Shown: positions 46,945-59,507 of the stretch, one piece after another
How positions within the stretch are numbered: position 1 is the first letter of the stretch
Layout: every line of letters starts with the position of its first letter
Assembly (NCBI GenBank): GCA_024509875.1
Contig: JAMPIV010000581.1
Location: 1,240,501-1,304,500, forward strand
Direction of reading: 5' to 3'
DNA from: Oreohelix idahoensis
Lineage: Eukaryota; Mollusca; Gastropoda; Stylommatophora; Oreohelicidae
DNA length: 64,000 nucleotides
The notes under the pieces: model-generated
What the model saw: only the letters and a program-made list of their open reading frames with translations
What the model was told of the DNA's origin: nothing
Database searches by the model: none
Program-made: the position numbers and the translations under genes

Positions 46945-48394
46945 ATCCTGGTCAATGAATGACTGTATCGTGACGTACTGGAGAGGTCTGGAGGCAGGAA
47001 GATAAGATAATAATAATTAATTGTCTACATTGATAATTGAAGCAGTGACGAGCGTGAAAGTGTAAGACAGAACGTGACAGGACCGCTCTATCGGTAGTTG
47101 TACTGAACACTATGTACTATTTGTTAATGGATCCTCTGAATGTGCTTTGCATGATGGAGCTTGTTATCACCCAATAAATATTTATATGCCTGTAGCCTGT
47201 GGTTTTCGTCAGTGCCTAAATAAGAGTTACTTTAGAATATTTATCCTCTCGCATTCCATCACTTACAGGACACCGCCACTGCCAAGGGGGCACTACTGTC
47301 TGTACATTCAAAAATAGGTACGCCACAGCTATATGGGGGCCAAGCTTTGGGGAATATCCTGGACTACTTCTGTGATCAAGATTATTAACAGTGTGGATAC
47401 ATAAGTCGTTTGAAAACTACACTCATACAAACTGCACACGAAAAAATGGCGACCGGTCGTGACCGACGCTGTTGCAGTGGAATGTCATATCTACTGGAGT
47501 AGGAGCCTGAAAATAGAAGCCGGAACGTATTCGAGAATCAATAAAATTATATTAAGCGACAAGTACAAGATTACAAAAACAGTTCCACATAAATTATTTC
47601 AACATAAGAACGGTTCCGGATTTATGTCAGTAGGAAAACATTGTTTCGACAAAGACAGGTGCAACATATACATCATTCAAGGTTACAAGTATAAAAGGGA
47701 AAACATTGTTTCGACAAAGACAGGTGCAACATATACATCCTTCAAGTTTTTACAAGTATACAAGGGAAAGTTAAACCAGACCAACCGTCAGCAGGAGGAC
47801 AGGTGAAAAAAACATATATGTTTTTTCACTTTCGGGAGTTGCTTCAGAGCGGCACTTCCATTTTTGACGCATCTTACCTGAAGCATAAAGGGAGGAGTGA
47901 ATTGAATTTTCAAAGATAAGTACAATTTATGGCTTCTGACGGTCTGTGTACCTCATTAAGTTGTCGGGCGTCCGTCATCTCTGATGTGTTATGTCGTTTT
48001 ATACTCTAGTGTTATTGTGATTGTATTATTTATTTCATTTTTGTGTGGGTATTTTTTTACATTATTGTTGGGTTGTTTTGAAATATTTTATCTGTTGTTT
48101 GTAATTGTAGTCTGTAATTTTATATTTAGTTTACTTTACATGATTCTATGTCCTTGTTCATCTTATTTTAACAATGTAATTATTATTTAGTGTTATTCAT
48201 ATGGAAACGGTCATTGTCTTGTATTTGACATAGATTAGGCTGATATTGTCATTGCTGCTAGTGCTATTGTGTTATCATTTGAGGATCTCACAGAACTATT
48301 TAGGTTCTGTTATTGAATAAGGGGAGTGGTGTAAGTGGTGTACATTTACATTTTATTATTTTTACAACGGATAGTAATATCAGTGTGAGACAAC
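46943..48394. other. unassigned; possible 5' LTR/leader remains of E5
   Basis: No gene. An AATAAA (47174) precedes a TGTAGCCTGTGG stretch, which could be the R/U5 part of an old LTR upstream of E5. Also present are a two-copy 61-bp tandem repeat (about 47634-47766, GAAAACATTGTTTCGACAAA) and a near-perfect palindrome GTGAAAAAAACATATATG followed by TTTTTTCAC (about 47804-47830). Confidence 0.4.
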
Positions 48395-48662
48395 ATGTCT
48401 GGATTAGAACACTACAGTGCCATGGCTGAAAGACCAGGTTTTCAAGGTAAGGCCTTAAAAGAGTTTGGAGCAACTGGCCAAGGACGAGAGAAAAGAAGAG
48501 TTGGCCAGAGAAGCATCATTGGCTGCTAATAAATTAGAAAAAGAAATACCTGACAAAGAAGAACGGCTAAAAATGGCTCAGTGGGACCACGAGCAAAAAA
48601 ATGGTGTCAGACATAACTTCAGACCAATTATTTTACAACATGCGCATGAAAGAATATTACCA
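48395..48662 (+). pseudogene. gag: E5 Gag remnant
   Basis: Starts MSGLEHYSAMAERPGFQGKA, comparable to the N-terminal gag motif of its relatives, then shifts to a charged coiled-coil frame (48465-48668) ending in stops. Capsid and zinc knuckle are missing. Confidence 0.55.
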
Positions 48663-48679
48663 CAATAGACGTTGCTGAC

Positions 48680-49860
48680 GCACTTATGATAATTTTTAGT
48701 AGGTTAGGTTTCCCTGATGAAATACTATCATATAGAGGGAAACAGTTGACATCAGAGGTTATGATAAAGGTTTCCAAATTAATAGATCGCTAAGTAGCAT
48801 ATATCACCCAGAGGCAAACGGTACAGCAGAAAGATTCAACAAGACTGTTACGGTGTTATTTTAAATGATGGCGTCTGCTGGGGTTTACCCATGCGCAACG
48901 TTTAGGGGTCATTAATATTTATAGAATATGTCGATATTTTACGGTATAGTGAACGCGAAATATATGCGGAGATTATGACGCTTTCGCGTTGGGAAGGTCA
49001 CGCCGGGTGACTTGGTTACAGGGCCTTTGTTACGCTATCCGTCAAGCAAGAAGGTCGTGTCTTGTATTTCTTCCAAGGAAATAAGGCTGAGTATATAGCC
49101 TATATTATATAGATGAATCGATGTAGACTTCAGGGTCAGTTCGGTTCTACAGCTGTTGGTGTTTACCTTTGTCAGCACGATAACTCTCCCACAAGGGAAA
49201 TCAAATACTATATACTATGCAAATCAGAACGTCGAAGGGATGTTCTGATGCCCAGAGCTAACCATTTATAACCAACATTGATACGTCTAAAGAGTGACTT
49301 TACTATTCAATAAATAATACCATAACCAAGGAATCGCAACACCAACCACACCACCACCACCGACCCGTCACAAAGACGCTAAAGCAGATGCTAGGCAAGG
49401 TTATAACTAAGTTTCCACAGGATTGGGACTGAGTTCAACCAGCTGTCCTGTTCGCCTATCGGGAAATCACGATCGAACAAACCGGGTTCTCACCATTTGA
49501 ATAGAATTCGGGGTAAAACTTAGGGGATCCATGTCCATTTTCAAACAGCTCATGGTGGGTTCGGAGATGTCAAATGAGGTGCGATCTTCATATGAATATG
49601 TGGTAAATCTAAGGAAAAAAACTTGTGGATGCGTGCCATAAAGCAGTTAATTCTGTGGAAAAAGCGAAGGAAAAAACTAGATTATTTATTAATGATAACA
49701 GAAAATTACGCCAATTATGGCCAGGAGATGAGGCATACGTGTTGCTCCTTACAAAGGATAATACATTGTTAATCGCTTGGAGTGGACCATATAAGGGGAT
49801 ATCCAAATAGACTGATGTGGATTACATCATGGATGTAAAAGGCAAACCTTAGACTTTCCA
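48680..49860 (+). pseudogene. pol: E5 integrase, split by a solo LTR
   Basis: Left part (to 48845): DALMIIFSRLGFPDEILS and an E-region with ERFNKT. The second catalytic D position reads SYRG, so it is mutated. Right part (from 49373): MLGKVITKFPQDWD, FAYREI, then HKAVNSVEKAKEKTRLFIND, LWPGDEAYVLLL and WSGPYKGISK, the GPY/F region. The two parts join across the 527-bp LTR. Several stops. Confidence 0.8.
48846..49372 (+). mobile_element. 527-bp solo LTR inside E5 integrase
   Basis: Starts TGTTACGG and ends CCCGTCACA, flanked by exact AAGAC duplications (48841-48845, 49373-49377). It contains a TATA-like TATATTATATAG (about 49101) and an AATAAATAATA signal (about 49309), as expected for U3/R. 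It is unrelated to the other LTRs here and is shorter than any of them; size and ends fit a Ty3/gypsy element. Confidence 0.87.
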
Positions 49861-50125
49861 CATTAACATGCTTCAGAAGTTTTACTCTAGACCTGGCAAC
49901 CTTCAACCAGTGTTGAAGGCTGTTGATGAATCTAATGTAGCTTTCTCTTCTCTTGCTGTCATCCATGAAGAAGAGTCTTCCTTCAATGATGTATTCCTCT
50001 TCATCCTTCTGAATCGTGGAGAGATATCTCTATTTCTCATGATCTCACACCAACTCAACAAAACCAGATCTCGAATCCTTTACAATCCTACCCGGATGAC
50101 TTAACTGACATTCCTGGACGTACTG

Positions 50126-50960
50126 GTGTCATTTCTCATGACATACAGTTACAAGATCATACACCTATCTGTATTAAAACCGTATCCAATACCTATTCAT
50201 TTTCAGACCCAAGTAGACCAGGAAATTTATAACATGCTCAAAATAGGGATTATTGAACCATCTCAGTCGCCATATGCTTTTCCTCTAGTCATCGTTAGGA
50301 AAAAGGATAAGACTATTAGACTTTGCATTGACTTCCGTTGCCTTAACGCCCTGACTAAGCCGGGATGCAGAACCCATACCTATCTTGGATTCTTTGTTAG
50401 AAAAACTATCATCTTCCACATATTTCACCAAGCTTGATCTTTCAAAGGGCTATTGGCAAATCCCGCGGACAGACAGGTCTAAACCTACACTGTCTTTGCT
50501 AGTCCTAACTGTTTGTATCAGTAGAATTGTATGTCTTTCGGTTTGGTAAACGCACCAGCCACCTTTTTTCGTATGATGAGAATACTATTCTCCAATCGTC
50601 CTGATCCCATCTCTTATATCGACGATACTTGACTCTTCCACAATTCGTGGCAAGACCATTTTTTGGGTCTTAAGACTTTGCTAGATACACTTCGTAGTTA
50701 CCACCTGACTGCTAGACCTTCTAAAGTTCAGATTGGGTTCAAACAGATTTCTTTCCTTGGACATAAGATCTCTCACGAATTTTTGATGACAGATGAGAAC
50801 ACTGTCTCTAGAATTCTTAATCTTGAGGTTCCTAAAACAAAACAAAACAAGTCATGAGTTTGTTAGGCTTAGTAAACTATTACAGGAAATTGGTTCCTCG
50901 TTTGTCTGAGTTGACCAATGTATTTTCCTCTTTGCTGAAGAAAGGAAGTCCCACAAAAGT
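50126..50960 (+). pseudogene. pol: E5 reverse transcriptase fragment
   Basis: Contains PYPIPIHFQTQVDQEI, IRLCIDFRCLNALTK, a frameshifted LDLSKGYWQ, MSFGLVNAPATFFRMM and the catalytic YIDD (about 50620), followed by thumb/connection sequence SFLGHKISHEFL. Frameshifts at about 50370 and 50440 and several stops. RNase H is missing because the sequence ends at 50960. Confidence 0.85.
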
Positions 50961-51201
50961 AAGTTGTGCATTTTATAACTCAATATTTTGCAATATTAAC
51001 ATATGAAAATTGCTAGTGGATACCCACGTTCATACGAGTCTGGCAATCTCAGCATATAGAATGATGGTTCCATGAACCACCGCTGCGAGAGCTGGTGACC
51101 ACTTCATGCAGGTTTCTCACGGGGAACGAAACGCAGAGGTAGTCCAAAGTTCCATATGGAGTAGGGAGTGGGGGATGACACCAATAATGTACAAAACCAT
51201 T
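50961..51201 (+). repeat. family A LTR fragment (copy A4), split by E4
   Basis: Starts GTAAGTTGTG and matches copy A1 from about 1856 to 2090 (CAGCATATAGAAT, GAGAGCTGGTG, AGGTAGTCC, CCATATGGA). It is cut at CCATT (51197-51201) by E4. Right of E4, 60668 onward reads CCATTATATTA, agreeing with TGTATTATATTA in A1, so the fragment continues there. Confidence 0.8.
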
Positions 51202-52749
51202 TGTTGCGGTCAGTTTTCGCTGTGTGTATAATCTTTTAAATGTACCTGTTTAGAGTGGAGACATTATTCCTGATATAAGGGTTAATACTCATGATTTTCT
51301 AGGGGTTGAATTTAACAGTGGTTGTTTGCCCACTTGTTTGTACCTCCGGTCTAATATTAGAACCGAGGTCTGGTTGCATGTCCATATATGGCTTGATTGG
51401 TTAACTTTACTAGGAATGTTTGCAACTAGAGTTGATGTCTTATGTCATGACCATATAAGGCATAAATGGTCAGTCGTTTCCTGGTATGTGTTCAAACATT
51501 GCCCACCGAGTTTAGCTCGGGAGGTCTGGCGTCTACGACGCATGCGTAAGCTTTTGTGGCGGTTAAGAAAGACTTCCGATCTGGGAGTCGAGCAGTGAAT
51601 TTTCAGAGTGTCAAGACGTGCTTTCGACGTCTTTGTTATGGCTTTAAGCCTGGGTAATGAAAGCCCTCTGTGGGTGAACTTAGAAGTCTGAAGATGTCTT
51701 CCCCACGATATATTTCTAAGCGTCTAGGAGACGAGTGTGTTATTGGTGTTATTCTGTGGGACTGATAAGGTAAATTATCCTTCGACTTATTTTCCTTGAC
51801 TATCAGAATCCCGTATCACATTTATTTACCAGCTCAGCGACTTTTCCCCTGGGCGGGAAAGAGTCTATCAAGTATACGAGAGTTGAGCTCTTGAACTATG
51901 CTGACATTATTTAGTTAGGGCCTGTGTATGCCCAGAGAACATTATATTTGATGCATCCCGCTATTTCAGCGGTATCATATTGGACAGGGTCTGACCCACC
52001 TTGTTTGCTAAGAAATACATAGAGGCCATTGGACCTAGAGCCCTGCCATCTTGCGGCCGACTGCATGCTAGGCAATGTAACTGATGTACTTGTTTCAGAA
52101 GAGAGTTGTTTATACTCATACATCAAACCCGCTGGTCATGCGGGGTATTTATGCTGAGGCTTTTGGAAGGGAGTTCGATTGTAGTCAGCAATCATATATA
52201 TGCCCAGCTTACTGATTGATGAACTGTTGATGCTGTAACTGTATTGTACTATCGTCACGTCTACAATGTTCCTGAGTATTGTCAGATGACTATGTCCTGA
52301 TGTCGGCGTCTCTCATATCGTATTGCATTAAAACATTGTAAAAGTCAGCTGCTGTTACCAACCTTCTCTGACTTTCTACATGTGGTTGAGTGGGTATTGT
52401 GCCAATGTCCAGAACCTATACACATTCGCGTACTACACCTTACCATGAGGTCTACTCACCCACACATACTGTCAACCACATATTGCTACGATCATTACTA
52501 CACATCTGAGAGCATGTACCTTAAGAGAGTCTTCATTGCACCCTGTCAGTGCATCAACGCCTGGTGACCTACATTCACCTGTACTGTACTGCCTGGGTTG
52601 ACCTGACCCCTTACTCACACCTACACTGCGCTGTAACCTTTCATGGTGGCTTCCAACACTACACAGGACACTAACACTATGAAGTTGGACTGTTACACTT
52701 ATGGAGAACTTGACCCTAACATTTATGATGGCCAGAATGGGCCTTAACG
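51202..52749 (+). repeat. E4 5' LTR
   Basis: 1548 bp. It includes about 390 bp (within 51615-51975) missing from the 3' LTR. TGGTGGAACCAGCG (52753) follows after three bases and may be the primer binding site, of unknown tRNA. Confidence 0.88.
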
Positions 52750-53612
52750 TTATGGTGGAACCAGCGTGATGGGGCTATTTGCGTTCTGTGGTCAAATTCG
52801 TGATCGTTTACAGTTCTACGTGTCCTGACCCCGTGATTATAGAAGGTCAAGTGCCGTTATCATCGTTACTGCTGCAGTTTAGAAGGTCAAGTGCTAGTAC
52901 CCTTATTGTCGCCATAGTCGTGAAGGCCACGTTCCGGTTGAAACATTGTTGTTGTCTTTACGAAGCAAGTTCAGAAGTCCATTTTAGCGTTGGATCTTCT
53001 CGTTCCTTAGAATGCTGAACACTGTACTTCTTCATTGATCTTGTAGACGATAGGATAGCATCAGATGTTAAGTGGCATGTTAATCGTTGTGATCTGTGCC
53101 ATTGTATTGTGTAATTGAACCTTCTTCGTTACACAATCTTTGTCTATATATTTCATGTTGCGTTACATGTTATTTATACGTTATATTTCAGCGGGTTTCC
53201 GGTTGGGTGGTGTCTGCTATAGGAGATCCCACGTTCCAGAGGACCTATAACAGCGTTCGTTAGGGATTTGCAAATTTCCCTTAGTGGAATTTGCTAGAGA
53301 CATTTGTTGCTATTTTTTTTTAGCTGTGATGAAGTGTACTTTTCGTTGCTTTTGTTATATTTTTTCTGTTCTTTAGTTTTGATTCGATTTGTTTGTATCT
53401 GTCCGCCTCCACTTCCTTTCACTTTGTTTTTTACATCCTTTATGTTTATACACTGTAGAGTCATTTGTTTTGTTACATTTTTGCAGTTATCATCACATGC
53501 TTAGTGATATTTTCTTTAGTTTCACTTTATAATTTATTTGATTTCTGCAAATGTTATCCTATTGTCCTTGATGCTTGTTCTTTGTTTACGTTATTCATTG
53601 TTGTCATACACT

Positions 53613-53698
<86 letters not shown>

Positions 53699-53908
53699 AT
53701 ATTTATGGCACCTAGGATATAAATTGATTGATGGTGGTATTATTATAAAGGTGTTTATTCAAGTTCTTTGGCAAAGACTTGTTACCCACAGAGATTGGGA
53801 TAAAGTGAGGTACCTAGTCAAGTTCTTTATTAAAAGACTTGTTCCCACTGTGTTTGAGATAAAAAGTGTTATTATTCCACAGGTACAGATAGCATATTAT
53901 TAGACATA
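52750..53908 (+). other. E4 leader
   Basis: Long untranslated stretch, 1.16 kb. It contains an 80-bp AT microsatellite and, at about 53757-53885, a two-copy repeat of TCAAGTTCTTT..AAAGACTTGTT.CCCAC upstream of the gag ATG. Confidence 0.7.
53616..53695. repeat. (TA)n microsatellite
   Basis: 80 bases of TA dinucleotides in the E4 leader. Confidence 0.97.
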
Positions 53909-55770
53909 ATGTCTACATTAGACTACTTTATTGAACAAGGGAAAGCCCTTGGGAAGACAGGTGAGAAGCTGGAAGAATTTGCTCTTGCTCTATATGACAA
54001 GGCGCAAAAAGCAGAAGAGAAAAAACAAAAGAGGAAAGAAAACTTCAAGCTGAAGCAGAAGAGAAAAAAATTCAGCAACAATTTGAGGAAAGAAAACTTT
54101 AAGCTGAAGTGGAAGAGAATAAAATTCAGCAACAAAGAGAATTTGAGGAAAGAAAACTTCAAGCTGAAGTGGAAGACAAGGAAATTCAGCAACAAAGAGA
54201 ATTTGAGGAGAGGAAACTTCAAGCTCAGGCTGAAGAGAGAAAAATGCAAATGGAAGCTGAGAAACAGAAAAGGGAACATGACGAGAAACTCTTAGCTTTG
54301 GAGCTGGAGAAATTAAAATTGATGAATATGGGTAATTCTCAAGCAACTTCTGGTAAGACAAAGGAGAATTCTTATAAAATCAAATTGCCTGCTTTCAACG
54401 CTGCAAAGGACGACACAACATTCTATCTTGATAGATTTCAACTTACATGCGTAACGCATGAAGTAGATAAAGAGCATTATGTCGGACAACTGTTAGAAAT
54501 ACTTACAGGTGAACCATTAAATATTAGAATGGCAATAGAAGAACCTGATAAGACTAATTATGAAGTTGTTAGAGCAGCTCTATTAAAACGATATTAACTT
54601 AAAGAAGACGATTATCGTCTTCGTTTTAAGACTATGTTACCAGAGAATGGGGTGGAGTTCTCAGACTTTATTACAAAGATACGTCTTACTTTCAATCGGT
54701 GGATTGAGCTGTCTGGGACTCCACACACATATGAAGCACTTGTAGACTTATTACTTAAGGACAAAGTAATGTCATCAGTCAATGAGTCCTTGCTTGCCTT
54801 TATACATGAACGTGGGACCCAAAGATGCAGCAATAGTGAATGCAGTCAGCGACCCATAGCTTGACTGCTTGCATCAGGATCAGCGAACCAGAGCTGGTCA
54901 AGACCGTACTCCACCTCCACGTGGTGGTCCTGGAAACAGTCTGCAGCAGTGCAGTCTGGCTGAGCGAGTACGGATCGCAGAGGAAAGGCAAACCCGGTCC
55001 TTAAAAATGCCGTGCTGAAGTCGGATGTGTCGACCGAAAGGTGCAGATATCACAGCTACGGCGTAAACAGACACAACGCAACCACCGTCGTTTTCAGGGC
55101 GAACGAGGAAGGAAGAAGAAGGAAGAAGGAATACATGAACGTAAACCTAAAGACATAAAAGTCATGGAACAATATTGTTGCCAGTATGTCACTGCGCACC
55201 CACAACAAACCATTAGCAATTCTAAAGTTAAAGAAGGTTTGCCGGTAGCTTCTGCGACACCATATGGTCCTAACGTTCGTCATAAATTTCAATGTGGTCA
55301 ACGCAACTTTGATAAGAAAAGTAAGCGTAACTTTGAACAGGATCATGGTGATCCATATGATAATAGTTCTGCAAAGAACTGGAAGAGATCTGACAGTCCT
55401 CGTTATTATGGAGCAAACAATTATAGAAACTTTCGTAAAGGTAGTCAAAATAGAAACTATCCTAGCTATCCAAGGAGACAACAATATCAATATGGTAAAT
55501 ATCCTCAAAGGGAAAAAGACAATCATGATTGTAAAAAATGTTGTTCAAACCAAAACAATAATAACAATAGGTCAGATAGCAATAGCTCTAAAACAAATAA
55601 TGGTCGTGGTAGAGTGCGACACAACGATAATAAATCGTGTCGGCATACTAACAGTGCTCAACAAGAGTCACAAGTAGCTAGTAATGAACCAAACAATAAT
55701 AAAGGTAATTCTAGCGCTATCACATGTTCTGCTTTCGATTTTGGGAGAGCATCTCAATGCCCCTAATGCA
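53909..55770 (+). pseudogene. gag: E4 Gag, several frameshifts
   Basis: Begins MSTLDYFIEQGKALGKTGEK, the family N-terminal motif. A coiled coil made of repeated FEERKLQAEVE-type units (about 42 bp each) changes frame near 54110. The capsid-like part (ILTGEPLNIRMAIEEPDKTN, VVRAALLKRY) has a TAA at 54595 and continues in frame to 54864. A basic, N/R/Q-rich tail follows in other frames (55041-55766), with CKKC but no complete CCHC knuckle. Confidence 0.8.
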
Positions 55771-55802
55771 CAACACTATTTGAACCTACTACTATAACGA
55801 CT

Positions 55803-56220
55803 TTGAGTTGTGGTTATCCTCTTCCCGCTCTTCCTGCCGCAGCTGCGCATGACGGGAGAGGATCTCTTCTCTTACATAAAGATCTAGTGAATAATAATCA
55901 AGTCTCGGTCCTTTTCGATTCCGGATGTACTACTATCGGAGTTAGGCAATCTCTCATAGATCATTGCTGTGCCACGGAAAAGTGGTCAAATGTGTGACAT
56001 TTGGTGGTACTGTGGAAAAGTATCCAACTGTTATCATTCACATTGCTACTCCCTTCTTTACGGGAGATGTCCACGCGTGCCTTCTACCGAATCCTATTGC
56101 TGATCTTATCATCGGTCGTATTCACGGAATTAGGGAATGTACCCCGCAGAAGATAGCTACTTGGGAAGAACATAATATCCAAGCTGCCAATGCAGTGGTC
56201 ACAAGAGCACAAGCTTTAAT
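55803..56220 (+). pseudogene. pol: E4 protease
   Basis: SVLFDSGCTTIGVRQSLI (about 55910) is the retropepsin active site with flanking strands. A frameshift near 55975 leads to VKCVTFGGTVEKYP and the second conserved block NPIADLIIGR, then the linker to integrase. Confidence 0.8.
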
Positions 56221-57060
56221 ATGCCTCAAACTTCATCAACTGAAGGTAATGAAGTGCATAGCCAAGATGATAACTTGGTGATTTTGCGTGATACGTTTAT
56301 AAAACGGCAAGAAGATGATCCCTCTTTAAAAAAATTCTTCATTCTGGCACAAAAAGGTGATCCAAATCAGAACACAAATCACAAATCTTGGATTACTATG
56401 AAGAATGGGGTACTTGTACGTATGGAACAAGACTTGACTACGTCTATGCATTCACAAATAGTCGCAGTGATCTATCATATTAAAAGATCTCCAATGTCTA
56501 ATGGGTTAGTTGAACGTCTAAATAGAACACTCAAGAACTTACTTAGGAAGATAACTGAGGATCATCCTCAGAATTGGGACAGGGTTTTACCCGCGGCTCT
56601 CTGTGCATATAGAGAGGTCCCCAACGAACATACAAGATTTTCTCCTTTTGAACTTGTCTTTGGCGCGCAACCGCGCGGTCCTATGTCTCTACTTCATGAT
56701 CTTATAACTGCTTATAATATTGATAATGACACTCAATCTTCATATGAGTATGTCATTGCTCTCAGGCAAAAGATTATCGAAGCATGCAAACTAGCAACTT
56801 CCTCATCCGAATTTGCTAAAGAAAAAGCAAGGCACTTTGCAAATAAGAATAGATGCCTACGACAACTTTGTCCTGGGGACAAAGCATTCGTTTTTTGCTC
56901 CCTTGTAGGGAGAACAGACTTCTTATTGCATGGAAAGGTCCGTATTCTATAGTCTCAAGAATTTCCGATGTCGACTACATTGTCGATATTCACGGTAAGC
57001 ATAAAACCTTTCATATAAACATGCTTACGAAATTTCATGAGCGACCAGACTATTTGCTAC
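56221..57060 (+). pseudogene. pol: E4 integrase, internal deletion
   Basis: After a linker (KRQEDDPSLKKFFILAQKGD) the protein jumps near 56460 from SMHSQIV to the C-terminal end of the core, SNGLVERLNRTLKNLL, so the HHCC finger and the first two catalytic D residues are gone while the E remains. The tail is well kept: AALCAYREVPNEHTRFSPFE, then LCPGDKAFV and, after a frameshift near 56910, WKGPYSIVSRIS (GPY/F module). Confidence 0.85.
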
Positions 57061-58609
57061 CAATTTTCCAAGCGACGGACGATACTCCAGTCCCCCATGG
57101 TCAGTACTCATCCCTGCCAGTTATAAAGGATGAGGAAACTACTTTCTCTAGTGTTAATCTTCCTCTTCCTATGATTCCTCTTCATTCTACAGAATCATGG
57201 AAAAATGTTACTGTTTCTCCTAACTTATCTATTGAGGAACAGCGACAAGTCTCTTCTATGTTACAAACATTTCAGGATGTCCTTACTGACATTCCTGGAC
57301 ATACTAATGTCATTGAACATGACATAATACATACTGATCATAATCCTATCAGGGTTAGACCTTACCCTATTCCTATTCACTTTCAGACACAGGTCGAGAA
57401 AGAATTGGATGAAATGATAGAATTGAAAATAATTGAACCATCCACTTCAGCATACTCTTCGTCCATTGTTATTGTTCGAAAGAAAGACAAGAACATACGT
57501 CTTTGCGTCGATTATCGCAAATTAAACAGGGTTACGAAATTTGATGCTGAACCTATGCCTTTATTAGAAGATCTACTTAATAGACTTTCTAATTCTCGAT
57601 TCTTTACTAAACTCGACTTGTCTAAAGGTTATTGGCAACTTCCTCTAACTGAACGCGCCAAACCTCTCACTGCTTTCTCTACACCTAGGGGCTTGTTTCA
57701 ATAAAATTTCATGCCTTTCGGCCTTATGAACGCCCCTGCTACATTCGTACGCATGATGCGTCGAATTCTGTCATATCGTTCAGATGTCAATGCATACTTG
57801 GACGATATTTGTGTCTTCAGTGATTCTTGGGAAGATCACTATTTGGGTTTATATGAATTACTGTCTACTCTACGTGAACATAATTTGACAGCGAAACCCT
57901 CTAAAGCCTATGTTGGGTTTAGTGAAATTTCTTTCCTTGGTCACCGTGTTGGTCATGGTCTCTTGAAGACAGAGGACTACAACACTTCTAAGATACTAAA
58001 CATTTCTATACCTAAGACGAAAAAGCAAGTACGCAGTCTCTTAGGTTTAATACAATTTTACGGAAGATTCATTCAGATTCTGTCTTCTATTATGGCGTCT
58101 CTATCAACCCTATTGAAGAAAGGGTCTCCTAATATGGTGCACTGGTCCCAAGAATGCCAGTCTTCATTGGACCAGATTAAAACTTTATTCTCATCTCCCC
58201 CTAACTTAAGGCTACCTGCTACTGATAAGACTTTTGTTCTTCGTAGTGACGCCTCATCCACTGGGATGGGGCGGCGCTAATGCAGAAGTATTCAGAAACT
58301 CTGCATCCCGTAATGTATATCTCTAGGAAACTGAATGCGACAGAAAGGAATTACTCGGTTCTAGACCGTGAATTGTTGGCTATGGTATGGTCAATTCTTA
58401 AGTTACAAAGATTCCTTCTTGGCGCGCATTTCATTGTGGAAACCGACCAAAAAGCTCTTACAGCTATTCAGAGTAAGAACTTGAAGAGCTCGAGATCCAC
58501 TCGATATGCCATTGCTCTTCAACCCTTTCACTTTACGGTGCGAGCTATCCGTGGTTCGGATAATTTGATGGCAGACATTCTGTCCAGATGCCCACACGAT
58601 TCTACTTAA
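57061..58609 (+). pseudogene. pol: E4 RT and RNase H
   Basis: Follows integrase directly. RT: PYPIPIHFQTQVEKEL, IRLCVDYRKLNRVTK, KLDLSKGYWQLPL, stop TAA 57702, then MPFGLMNAPATFVRMM and the catalytic YLDD (about 57795). RNase H: LRSDASSTGMG (58230-58270), a frameshift at 58277, then ATERNYSVLDRELLAMVWSI and VETDQKAL and a final MADILSR. Ends at TAA 58607. All RT motifs are present; one stop and one frameshift disable it. Confidence 0.9.
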
Positions 58610-59475
58610 CTATTGTGTCCTAGATTTCCTGAAACACTTTAAGATTTATAACAGCTCTTTAATACATCTATATATCAGCACATCTATTCTCACTTTAGGT
58701 GTATTCATGGTATTATGCTGAGTGATTTTCTTTCTCTGTTACCGTCTCGGGTATAGCAGAGGAAGGTTTAGTGCTCACAATATAATGGTCGAAATTTCAC
58801 TCGGCCACAGTATAGTTAAGAATGTATGTTTAATTACTGTACATTAGAAAATCTTACGGTTGTCAAATAGAATTGTGTTATTTATATTTTCTCAGCAAGT
58901 CGTTGATGTTGTCAGAGAATCTGTACATTTTGCCAACCATGACGTATTGTGAGGTCCTTACTTATCCTTGGGACGATACAGTAGATGTGCCCTCTCAGTC
59001 TAGGATCTGGACTTCATTGTTCATATACTTAGTAATATTGTGTATAAAACATTATGTTAAAAAAAATATATTATTACATGTTAACATGATGTAATCTTAG
59101 GTTGCTAGGATGATTGTATCTCTATAATGCGGTATATTTATATGATGACACCGCTATTTTTTATGATGTTTCATAGCTAAACTTGAAGATAAGGTACTTG
59201 ATATCAGATAAGATTATATGTATGTAACTTTTGTTTGCATTATAACAGTGCCAGCATTGTAGTGTACGTTGGTGGCACCTCCCTCGAATATAGTTTACTT
59301 AGAGAAATGCTTTCTCTGATGAGATATGTTCTCACCTGACACTCCATGCGTTGACTTAGCCTCACATTAGGCTTTATATTTATATGTGATACTTTTCGTC
59401 CGCGCATCATTCGTGCGTTATGAGCCTGTTGTATCTTGCTCTTGGATGTATTTTAAAAAAATGTTTCTTTTTCCT
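58610..59475 (+). other. E4 3' untranslated region
   Basis: Noncoding. Its last 240 bp match 23120-23370 in the distant relic, so this region is conserved between family members. No third ORF is seen. Confidence 0.7.
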
Positions 59476-59497
59476 GGGGGGGGGGGGGGGGGGGGGG
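59476..59497 (+). other. E4 polypurine tract, pure poly-G
   Basis: 22 consecutive G just upstream of the 3' LTR at 59508. A-containing tracts are usual; E1 and E3 have those. The same position in the relic at 23371-23489 is an expanded G tract. Confidence 0.7.
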
Positions 59498-59507
59498 TGC
59501 GGTAAAC

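Larger units (their letters stand above)
48395..50960 (+). mobile_element. E5, wrecked Gmr1-like element
   Basis: Fragments of gag (from ATG 48395), integrase (48680-48845 and 49373-49860) and RT (50126-50960), again in the order integrase then RT. The deletion between gag and integrase removes protease and the integrase zinc finger. It is most like E4. It is cut at 50960 by a family A LTR fragment; no LTR of its own could be identified. A solo LTR of another family sits inside its integrase. Confidence 0.82.
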
